Below, piece by piece: positions 15,099 to 22,604 of a stretch of 22,604 nucleotides of DNA (within the stretch, counting starts at the first letter, position 1; every line of letters begins with the position of its first letter). The stretch lies in the IMG/VR virus record IMGVR_UViG_3300006737_000240, positions 1 to 22,604 of that record. One strand, written 5' to 3'. A program made the position numbers and the translations under genes. The notes beneath the pieces were generated by a model. That model was not told the DNA's origin. It saw only the letters and a program-made list of their open reading frames with translations, and did not search any database. The stretch is from a virus.

Positions 15099-16721
15099 AT
15101 GAGTTATAGAAATCCAAAAGTTTACGCAGTAGATCCTTTGGCCTTTACAAAAGGTTTTAATCAAAGCTTTAAAAATACTTTTACAGCATTTCAAGCTGTA
15201 GGTCAACAAATAAAAGCACAAAGAGAAAAAGATGATATGGTAATGGCCGAATTACTTAAGTATGGTAATATAGGTGCGTTAGATGGCGTTTCAAAAGAAG
15301 TTAATACTGCAATACAGCAAAGTATATATGGCTTAGTTGATAAACAAGATTTTGTTGACATGACAGCAGTTCAACGAGCTGAAAAATTAATGGAAATAGA
15401 TCAAATAAAATCTGGTATAGAACAGTTTGTATCATATTATTCTATATCACCTGATGATTTGAGTGAAAGAAGTATGATTAATAATCCAAATTTACATACT
15501 ATAATTAATCAAATAAAGCTAGATCCTTCAAGTGTTTCAATAACAGGTGGTATAAACACATTAGACGTTAATTTATCTTATACTGACGAAGATGGTAAAA
15601 CATATAATACTAGTATGAGAGATATGAATAAATTTACTGATACATATAAATCAATTGAAAAAGATAAAGGAAATTTTACAGAATTTATAAATGGTGATAT
15701 TACAAATCTACAAAGAAGAATAGATACATATGCTGTAAATTTAGGTAGAGAAAACGCTAAAAGCGAGGTTTTAGAAAATTATTTTAATGAAACCTATGGA
15801 GAAACGATGTCTGAAGACATGAAGGCTTATATATATTACGAATTGTTAGATGATAATAAAAAGAAAATTGATTTAGATGGCCAAACATTTACTGCTTATA
15901 ATTTAGGTGGCGAAGATAATTTAAGTGCTGAGGATAAAGCAGAGCTAAAACAGGAGCAAGATAGATTAATAAAAGATACATATAAAGAAATATTATCAGA
16001 TAAACTTTTTGCTACACCAACAAAACCACCTGGAACTAAAACACCTGGTTATTATGAACAAATAGCAATAGATAAAGAAAATGATTTAATAAATCAAACT
16101 AACAGTGCTGTGTCTTTTATAGATGACAATGCAATTTCTCAAAGAGAAAACTCCCTTACTGATAAACAAAATTTCCCTAATTTATTTAATGGATTAACTG
16201 ATTTTGCTAATAACTTAGGATTACAAAACACATATAGTGGACAAAATGCACCTAATAGTGTAATAGATAATTTAATTGTTTCAAATTATGGTAATGAGTC
16301 TTATAAGTTAATGGTTAAAAATTCTATGGATCCACAAAAAACTGACGCTCAACAAAATCAACTTGAGTTAGTTAGGAATGCTATAAGAAACAAAGCAGGT
16401 ATGGTTATAGAAGGAGAATTAATTAAAATGCCTGAATTAACAGAAAATTCTATTAATCAATCTTATCCTTTAGGTGAAGAATTAATTAGAAAAATATTAA
16501 GAAAATATAATACAGGAGGAGCTAAATTAACTGCTTCTCAACTTGATGCAATAGTTAATTCAGCTTTAAATAAACGTTCTCCGTTTGAAACCTATGTGCC
16601 AGCTATACCCCTATCAAAAGAAGAAAGAGACGCAAGAAGATTAGGTATTCCTATTGACGAACCTAATTTATTTAATATTTTTCCAAATATAAATCAAGAC
16701 TTTTCACAAAATAAAAATTAA
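15099..16721 (+). CDS. Putative internal virion protein of unknown function
   Basis: A 540-aa protein between the small ejection-type protein and the 1919-aa protein. The N-terminus (YRNPKVYAVDPLAFTKGFNQ then SFKNTFTAFQAVGQQIKAQR) starts with an aromatic/proline segment and runs into a long helix, a pattern seen in internal-protein genes of marine podophages. The rest is hydrophilic and mainly helical (for example SAEDKAELKQEQDRLIKDTY). There is no signal peptide, convincing transmembrane segment or enzymatic motif. A Pro-rich linker lies near residues 306-315 (PTKPPGTKTP). Its role is inferred only from neighbours: a partner in the ejection machinery or a protein packaged in the head. The start is ATG after an A-rich leader ending ATT, with no SD. 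Confidence 0.68.
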   Translation: MSYRNPKVYAVDPLAFTKGFNQSFKNTFTAFQAVGQQIKAQREKDDMVMAELLKYGNIGALDGVSKEVNTAIQQSIYGLVDKQDFVDMTAVQRAEKLMEIDQIKSGIEQFVSYYSISPDDLSERSMINNPNLHTIINQIKLDPSSVSITGGINTLDVNLSYTDEDGKTYNTSMRDMNKFTDTYKSIEKDKGNFTEFINGDITNLQRRIDTYAVNLGRENAKSEVLENYFNETYGETMSEDMKAYIYYELLDDNKKKIDLDGQTFTAYNLGGEDNLSAEDKAELKQEQDRLIKDTYKEILSDKLFATPTKPPGTKTPGYYEQIAIDKENDLINQTNSAVSFIDDNAISQRENSLTDKQNFPNLFNGLTDFANNLGLQNTYSGQNAPNSVIDNLIVSNYGNESYKLMVKNSMDPQKTDAQQNQLELVRNAIRNKAGMVIEGELIKMPELTENSINQSYPLGEELIRKILRKYNTGGAKLTASQLDAIVNSALNKRSPFETYVPAIPLSKEERDARRLGIPIDEPNLFNIFPNINQDFSQNKN

Positions 16722-16726
16722 TTAAT

Positions 16727-19700
16727 ATGGAGAATGAAGTTTATATTGTAGATGGTCAACAATTTAATGTACATCCATCACAAAAAGATGAATTTCTTAA
16801 AAAATATCCAAATGCTGAATTGCAAAATGCAACACCAGCAATTAGAAATACTAGGCTTGAAGAATATCCTGTAGTTTTTGATGAACCACAAGAAAAAAAG
16901 AAAAGGTCTGATTTTAATGTATCTTTTGGGGGACCTGGAGCTATACCTTCAATGCCTGTAAATATTAGTAGAGCTTTTAGAGGAGGTAGTGGAATTGTAA
17001 ATTTGATTGGTAAAGTTCCTGAATTTGCAAAAGGCGCAGCTGAATTTATATTAAAAAATAGAGCAAAAAGATATCCATATGCACCTTTGTTTGGGGATTC
17101 AAACGAAGAACAAAGAAATCAAATTATTGAAGATGGCATAGATTCAATATTTGACCCTATTTTAGAAAAAACTAGAGGTTTTGCAGAAGCATCTGAAGCT
17201 ATAAATTTAAAATTTGATTCTATGGTTCAGGAAGATCCCAATAGATCAATATATGATGAATTTTTTTCAGAAGAAGGAAACTTTTCAGATGGCATAGATA
17301 AAATAGTAAACGGTGTTGTAGACGCTGTGCCTAGTGTTATGGCGGCTTTTGGAGGGCCGGCTGGTTATGCAACTATATTCGCTTCTGCATCGGGTGATGC
17401 TTATAAAAGAAAAACCGATGTTGATCCTGAAGCAAGAGGTGGTGCAAAAGCTGTATTAATGTCATCAGCACAAGGAGGAGTTGAATTGCTTAGTGAAATG
17501 GTTACAAAAGGTATTGTAAAAGGCTTTGGAAATAATATACTTTCAAGGTTAGCACCTCAAACAGTTAAAAATATATACAAAACATCTACAAAAACTCTTG
17601 TTGGTAGAGTATTAACTGGTTCAACCCTAGAAGGCTCATCAGAAGTTGCAGCTCAAGAAACAAATAGATTTTTAGATTTTATATGGGACGAAGATAATGC
17701 ATTTGGTTATAAAAATCCTGATGGTATTTTTGGTTATGATACTGGTAACATTGTAGCTAGAGCTTTTGATACTTATATGATTAGCTCTATAGTTGGTGGT
17801 GCTTTAGGTACAGCTAGTTCAAACCCTAATGTTAAAGCATACACTGAAGAAAGATTAAGCCCTGTAGCAGATAAAAAAAAATCATTAGAAATTGCTAATA
17901 AAATATCTAAGCTTGAATCTGAGTATGTTAAAAAACCTAATCCTTTAATTGAACAAGAAATATTAGATCTTCAACAGCAAGTTGTGGATCAAAAAATATT
18001 AAATGAAAAAGTTTTAAATTCTTTTAATGAAGTTGATTTATTAGATTATGCAGCTGGAAAAATTGCTGTTGCACAATCAAAAGAATCATTAGATGGAATT
18101 GAAGATGTTGAAGTAAAAGACCAACTTGAAAAAACTATAGAAAAACAGGAAACAGCATTAGATAAACAATATAATGAACAAAAAGCAATTATATTAATGC
18201 TAAATTTTGGGCCTAAAGTAGATAATACTGAAATAAAACAAAAAGTTGCTGAAAAAAAATCGCAAACTATAAGAGAAGAAGTAAATCAAACATATGATGA
18301 CGCTACTACAAATACTGATTGGAAATCAAAACTTGCTGATGAAGCTATAACTAAGTTGTATGGTGATGGAAAAAATGGTGCTTTAGCTAGAATTATAAAA
18401 AATAAAATTACAGGTGATATGACAAGATTGACTGGTTTTGATAGATCAAATTTTATAAGCGAAACAGTATTACAATTAATACCACATATTAGAAACTTTA
18501 AACCTGAATTAGCTTCAATAAACGCTAAAAATAATTTAGCTGGTTGGATAAATGGCTTTATAGATAATAAAATAAAAAATGTATTAAAGGGCAAAAAAGC
18601 AACTAAAGAACAATTTGAAACAGAAATTAGTGGCGTACAAGAAACACAATTTGATATAGATGATAGTACGCAAGAATCTTTAGATTTTGTAAGAACAGAA
18701 CCTGAAGCAAAAGAACAATTAAGAGATGTTGCTGGTATTACAAAAGAATCTGTTCAATCTGATGCTAAGCAGATTATTAAAGGAAAATTACCTGGTATAT
18801 TAGAAAAGTCTGGTAGAAATAAAAATGAAATATTAAGCGCTATAAATAACGCTAGCCAACTTAAAATAGCTGATGCTGTTCTTGAAGAAATGGGCGGTAA
18901 TTTTAATAATAAGCAAGAACAAAATAGTAGGTTCATAACATTTATGGACACTAATTTTGATGCTATTATGAAAGCTATACCAAATTCTGTTAAAAATAAA
19001 TTGCCTTTGTTTGAAGCAGAACAAGTTGATAGACAAAACATGGTTGAAGGTGATGAGGCAGGTAAGGGTATATTTGAATACAAAAATCCTACTCGAGATG
19101 AATTTATTAAATATTATACTGAAGGTGGCTTAAATACTTTAAGAGCTAAAAAGAAAAGGCTAGCCGATGTTCTTGCCCAAGAAATAGGTAAAGACGCAAT
19201 AGCAGAAGTTTTACAAGATCCTGCATTACAACAAGAGTTTTTAAATAGGCAAGCATTTCAAAAGAAAGAAATACCAAAAGATGCAATACCAAAATTTTTA
19301 GCTAGAATAGACAGAACTATAGCTGGCTTAGAATCTTCTTTAAAAAACCAAAAAGGGCAATTACAAATGGATATAACAGGTGGTATTTATACTGCTGGTA
19401 AAAATATAACACAATTTATTACTTTAAAATTATTAAAAGCTATAAGAAGATTATTGGGTGGAGGTGCTGATATAAAACAAGCTTCTACTGAAGCTTTAAA
19501 TGAAATATCTAATGAACTGAACTTAAGCCCTGAACAGTTTTTAGTTTTTGCAGAAGGTGTTGGAACAATTACATTAAAAGATTTAACAGAAGGAAAATTA
19601 ATTCCTAAAGTTGAACAAGGCAGGGTTAAAGCTGTAAAAACAAGACTTGGAAATGTGGCTAATGTTGAAGTACGTGATATAAATGTTATATTAAATAGTG

Positions 19701-22486
19701 AGGCACCTGTAACTGTTAAAGAAGATTTGTTGGTTGAATTTTTTAAATTTGTTGCACCTACGTTTCAAAAGTCTACTAAAAGCCATGAATTATGGAAAGG
19801 CGGGGATAATGCTGCCGCTGCTTATAAATATTGGAACAAACAATTTAATAATAGTCTGGCTCAATATAAAATTACTTTAAAGAAAAATAAAATAGTACAC
19901 AATGGTACACCTATATTTTTACCAATCAGTGCAACAAGACCAAGAACAACAAAACAAGTATTAAGAAATGCAATTAAAAAATACGGAAGTATTGAAAAAG
20001 CAATACCTGTAATTGAAGCTGCACTTGAACTTACGGATGATCAAGCATTACAAAATAGAGAATATATAATAAGACATTCTAAAGATTTGTTATTAACTAA
20101 TGGCAAACAAGCAGTTATAGACTTTATTAGCATGTTTGGTGTTGAAAGCGATTCTGCTTTACGATTGAGCGGCACAATAAGAGCTTATGAAAATGTATCT
20201 GGTACGGATTTTGTATATGAACATACACCTGCTATTCAAGATTTACAAAAACAAATTTATGATGTAATAAATAATACTGATAATAATGCTGATATTATTG
20301 ATGGTATTAGAAAAATATTAGAAACTAGCAGAGTTGATCTTATATCTGATAAAGCAGCAAAAAAATTAGATAAGTTAGGTAGAAGAACATCGGGTCGAGA
20401 TTTTAGCAGGTATGAAGGGGCACTTGATCCTAAAAATTTAGTTGAATTAAAAAGAATTAATAAAAAAAGAATAGAGCAAAATAATAAAGTTGATTTAGAT
20501 GCTGAATTTAATAAATATATAGAAGAATCTACAGGTATTGCTGCTGTAAAAAGATTTGATGCGGCTAAAGCAATAGCAAGGGGTAAAAAAGTTAGAAAAG
20601 GATTTGGTGATTATTTTGTACCACCGGGAGCTGAAGATTTTGCAGGTTTAATGCACAATACTTTAGCTAAAGGCAAAAAAGGTGAAAAACAATTAGATTT
20701 TTATAAAAAATATTTATATGAACCATACAATGCCGCTAATGAAAGCATTACCCGAGAAAAATCTGCTTTATTAAATGATTTTCATTCTTTAAAAAGTAAA
20801 TTTAGCAATGTGCCTAAAAGATTAAAAAGCTTTACAAAACAAGGAGATTACACTAATGATACTGCAATAAGAGTTTTTATTTGGAATCAACAAGGCATAG
20901 AAGTTCCTGGTTTATCTAAAAGAGATCAAACTGCTTTAGTAAATGAAGTAAAAGCTGATAAAGAATTATTACAATTTGCAAATGAATTAGTTAGCATTAC
21001 AAAAGGTGATGGATATATAAAACCAGAAACTAATTGGGCTGGTGGTAATATAGCAACTGATTTAATGGGATTATTAAATACTAGTAAAAGAAGTAAACAT
21101 TTAGAAGTTTGGCAAAACAATGTTGATCAAATATTTAAAAAAGAAAATTTATTTAAATTAGAAGCTGGCTTTGGTAAAGAGTATGTTACTAATTTAAAGA
21201 AAACATTGGAAAGAATGAAAACGGGTATGAATAGAAAATGGGGTGGTGATCCTAAAATTCAAGCATACTTGGATTGGGTAAATGGTTCTGTTGGTGCAAT
21301 TATGTTTTTAAATACCAGATCTGCAGTATTACAAACAATATCTAATATAAACTATTTAAATTTTAGTGATAATAATCCGTTAAGAGCAGCGGCTGCTTTT
21401 GCAAATCAAAAACAATATTGGTCTGATTTTATAGAAATATTTAATTCAGATTATTTAACAGAACGAAGAGGGGGCAATAAAATAAATATAAATGAAAGTG
21501 AATTAGCATTAGCTGCTGAAAAAGGTGGAATACAAGGAACAATTAGTTTATTATTAAATAAAGGATTTATATTAACAAGAATGGCTGATAGTTTTGCAAT
21601 TGCTACTGGAGGTGCATCTATGTATAGAAATCGTATTAAAACATATACAAAACAAGGTTTATCTGAAGCTGATGCGCAACAAAAAGCATTTTTAGATTTT
21701 AAAGCTATAACTGAAGAAACTCAACAATCAAGTAGACCAGACAGAATATCTGAACAACAAGCAAGTAATGCAGGTAGATTATTATTAGCTTTTGCTAATA
21801 CACCAATGCAGTACAATAGAATTATAAAAAAGAATGCTCAAGATTTATTTGCTCGTAGAGGCGATCCTAAAGAAAAAATATCTAAAATAATATATTATAG
21901 TACAATACAAAACTTAATATTTAATGCAATGCAAAAAGCTTTATTTGCTTTAGCGTTTGCAGATGGCGATGATACAGAAGAAGAAATTGAAAAATATGCA
22001 AAAGTTGGTGAAGGTATGTTAGATACATTATTAAGAGGATCTGGTTTTACTGGTAATTTTGTTTATGCTGGAAAAAATCTTGCTAAAGCATTTGCAAAAG
22101 ATGATGATCCTTTATTAGCTGCTTTAACGGCTTTGCCACCTTTACATTCAAAACTTTCAAAAATACGAGGTGCTAATTATAGTAGAAAATATATTACAGA
22201 AAAAAATATATTAGAACCAACATTAGATAATCCTGCTTTGTCTGCATCATCTCAATTTCTTTCAGCAACATTTAATTTACCATTAGATAGAGCTTTAAGA
22301 AAAGCAAGAAATATTGAAGCGGCTATGAGCGAAGAAGCAGAATATTGGCAAAAAATAGCTTTATTATTAGGATGGGGATCATGGGAATTAGGTATGCAAA
22401 AACCTAAAAATAAAAGAACTAACAAAAAAGAACAAGCTTTAACTGATGAGAAAGGGCTTGTAAAGATAGACTTAAGTAAATTTTAA
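16727..22486 (+). CDS. Giant internal virion protein (DNA-ejection / multi-domain), unknown activity
   Basis: A 1919-aa protein, the largest in the window. The N-terminus (VYIVDGQQFNVHPSQKDEFL then KKYPNA, about 5-30) is a short module seen at the start of giant virion proteins in marine phages. Hydrophobic Gly/Ala patches near residues 190-225 and 346-366 could contact membrane. Residues about 576-628 (VLQLIPHIRNFKP, then LAGWINGFIDNKIKNVLKGK) resemble sigma-70 region 2 in spacing. The C-terminal quarter is its most recognisable part: TRSAVLQTISNINYLNFSDN (about 1527-1546), ETQQSSRPDRISEQQASNAG (about 1664-1683) and LLLAFANTPMQYNRIIKK. I know these blocks from very large uncharacterised phage proteins. 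No protease, lysozyme or polymerase active site is evident. The size and hydrophobic segments fit an ejected core protein like T7 gp16. The gene ends four bases before the next start. Confidence 0.72.
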   Translation: MENEVYIVDGQQFNVHPSQKDEFLKKYPNAELQNATPAIRNTRLEEYPVVFDEPQEKKKRSDFNVSFGGPGAIPSMPVNISRAFRGGSGIVNLIGKVPEFAKGAAEFILKNRAKRYPYAPLFGDSNEEQRNQIIEDGIDSIFDPILEKTRGFAEASEAINLKFDSMVQEDPNRSIYDEFFSEEGNFSDGIDKIVNGVVDAVPSVMAAFGGPAGYATIFASASGDAYKRKTDVDPEARGGAKAVLMSSAQGGVELLSEMVTKGIVKGFGNNILSRLAPQTVKNIYKTSTKTLVGRVLTGSTLEGSSEVAAQETNRFLDFIWDEDNAFGYKNPDGIFGYDTGNIVARAFDTYMISSIVGGALGTASSNPNVKAYTEERLSPVADKKKSLEIANKISKLESEYVKKPNPLIEQEILDLQQQVVDQKILNEKVLNSFNEVDLLDYAAGKIAVAQSKESLDGIEDVEVKDQLEKTIEKQETALDKQYNEQKAIILMLNFGPKVDNTEIKQKVAEKKSQTIREEVNQTYDDATTNTDWKSKLADEAITKLYGDGKNGALARIIKNKITGDMTRLTGFDRSNFISETVLQLIPHIRNFKPELASINAKNNLAGWINGFIDNKIKNVLKGKKATKEQFETEISGVQETQFDIDDSTQESLDFVRTEPEAKEQLRDVAGITKESVQSDAKQIIKGKLPGILEKSGRNKNEILSAINNASQLKIADAVLEEMGGNFNNKQEQNSRFITFMDTNFDAIMKAIPNSVKNKLPLFEAEQVDRQNMVEGDEAGKGIFEYKNPTRDEFIKYYTEGGLNTLRAKKKRLADVLAQEIGKDAIAEVLQDPALQQEFLNRQAFQKKEIPKDAIPKFLARIDRTIAGLESSLKNQKGQLQMDITGGIYTAGKNITQFITLKLLKAIRRLLGGGADIKQASTEALNEISNELNLSPEQFLVFAEGVGTITLKDLTEGKLIPKVEQGRVKAVKTRLGNVANVEVRDINVILNSEAPVTVKEDLLVEFFKFVAPTFQKSTKSHELWKGGDNAAAAYKYWNKQFNNSLAQYKITLKKNKIVHNGTPIFLPISATRPRTTKQVLRNAIKKYGSIEKAIPVIEAALELTDDQALQNREYIIRHSKDLLLTNGKQAVIDFISMFGVESDSALRLSGTIRAYENVSGTDFVYEHTPAIQDLQKQIYDVINNTDNNADIIDGIRKILETSRVDLISDKAAKKLDKLGRRTSGRDFSRYEGALDPKNLVELKRINKKRIEQNNKVDLDAEFNKYIEESTGIAAVKRFDAAKAIARGKKVRKGFGDYFVPPGAEDFAGLMHNTLAKGKKGEKQLDFYKKYLYEPYNAANESITREKSALLNDFHSLKSKFSNVPKRLKSFTKQGDYTNDTAIRVFIWNQQGIEVPGLSKRDQTALVNEVKADKELLQFANELVSITKGDGYIKPETNWAGGNIATDLMGLLNTSKRSKHLEVWQNNVDQIFKKENLFKLEAGFGKEYVTNLKKTLERMKTGMNRKWGGDPKIQAYLDWVNGSVGAIMFLNTRSAVLQTISNINYLNFSDNNPLRAAAAFANQKQYWSDFIEIFNSDYLTERRGGNKININESELALAAEKGGIQGTISLLLNKGFILTRMADSFAIATGGASMYRNRIKTYTKQGLSEADAQQKAFLDFKAITEETQQSSRPDRISEQQASNAGRLLLAFANTPMQYNRIIKKNAQDLFARRGDPKEKISKIIYYSTIQNLIFNAMQKALFALAFADGDDTEEEIEKYAKVGEGMLDTLLRGSGFTGNFVYAGKNLAKAFAKDDDPLLAALTALPPLHSKLSKIRGANYSRKYITEKNILEPTLDNPALSASSQFLSATFNLPLDRALRKARNIEAAMSEEAEYWQKIALLLGWGSWELGMQKPKNKRTNKKEQALTDEKGLVKIDLSKF

Positions 22487-22490
22487 AATT

Positions 22491-22604
22491 ATGGCAAAAG
22501 ACGCATGTTACAACAAAGTAAAAAAAAGATATAGGTATTCCCATCTGCATATGCTAGCGGAGCTATCGCAAAATGTAGAAAAGTGGGTGCCGCTAACTGG
22601 GGTA
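22491..22604 (+). CDS. Small conserved phage protein, 3' truncated by the window and with an apparent frame break
   Basis: From ATG 22491 the frame reads MAKDACYNKVKKRYR and then loses family resemblance. From 22535 the -1 frame reads VFPSAYASGAIAKCRKVGAA then NWG to the window end. Together these match a short, basic, very common marine-phage protein family (pattern MAKDACYxKVKxRYxVxPSAYASG..xxCRKxGAxNWG) of unknown function. The join falls at AGG-TA (22533-22537), as if one G of GGG were missing. The -1 frame has a TAG at 22532-22534, so slippage in the upstream run of eight A (22520-22527) cannot produce the family protein. A sequencing or assembly error or a recent mutation is most likely. 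The leader ends ATT-ATG and has no SD. Confidence 0.6.
   Translation, partial: MAKDACYNKVKKRYRYSHLHMLAELSQNVEKWVPLTGV

Noticed and set aside
18648-18666. QFDIDD in the giant protein as a DFDID-type RNA polymerase catalytic motif, as in crAss-like virion polymerases
   Set aside because: The first aspartate is a glutamine, the segment lies in a low-complexity acidic linker, and no other polymerase motif is visible nearby.
22520-22528. A AAA AAA G run as a programmed -1 frameshift site for the small gene at the right edge
   Set aside because: After slippage the next codons are AAG ATA TAG, a stop at 22532-22534, before the conserved -1 frame resumes at 22535. The run therefore cannot yield the family protein.

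Overview
This window is a 22.6 kb stretch of an AT-rich tailed-phage genome. It carries most of a virion (structural) module, with every gene on the + strand and packed with short gaps. Nothing in it looks like cellular chromosome: there are no tRNAs, rRNAs, insertion sequences, CRISPR arrays or metabolic genes. The protein families resemble those I know from uncultured marine dsDNA phages. None of the 13 gene starts inside the window is preceded by a Shine-Dalgarno sequence at the start used here. Leaders are A/T-only or nearly so, often ending ATT-ATG. That, with the low GC, suggests a host that does not rely on SD initiation, most plausibly a marine Bacteroidota (Flavobacteriia-like) bacterium. 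The host call is inference.

Layout from left to right: the C-terminal part of the large terminase (2-1123, cut by the window edge), portal (1123-3540), a small virion protein (3559-3915), an acidic scaffold-like protein (3947-5203), the major capsid protein (5217-6665), and a strong UUCG-loop intrinsic terminator (6683-6711). Next come a 267-aa conserved phage protein (6735-7538), a pair of mutually exclusive hairpins (7542-7574), two connector or tail-tube candidates (7592-8326 and 8330-9499), and a large tail protein (9503-12937) followed by what looks like its separated C-terminal half (12969-14246). The last block is a set of three likely internal/ejection proteins of 244, 540 and 1919 aa (14247-22486), then the first codons of a small conserved phage protein at the right edge (22491-22604). 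No tape measure, sheath or tube gene is seen, while very large internal virion proteins are present, so a short-tailed (podovirus-type) virion is the best guess.

The most interesting observation is at the end of the 244-aa internal-protein gene. The stop codon is immediately preceded by a perfect in-phase slippery heptamer, G GGA AAG (14972-14978), the same heptamer used by the phage lambda G/GT tail chaperone. The -1 frame then stays open for 37 codons to 15089-15091. It fills the otherwise empty 117-base gap up to the next gene, and its product looks protein-like. A programmed -1 frameshift giving a 281-aa C-terminally extended ejection-type protein explains this well. Other points of note are an about 85-residue accessory domain shared by two neighbouring tail proteins, cadherin-like domains and an apparent gene fission in the tail protein, and a one-base frame break in the small gene at the right edge.
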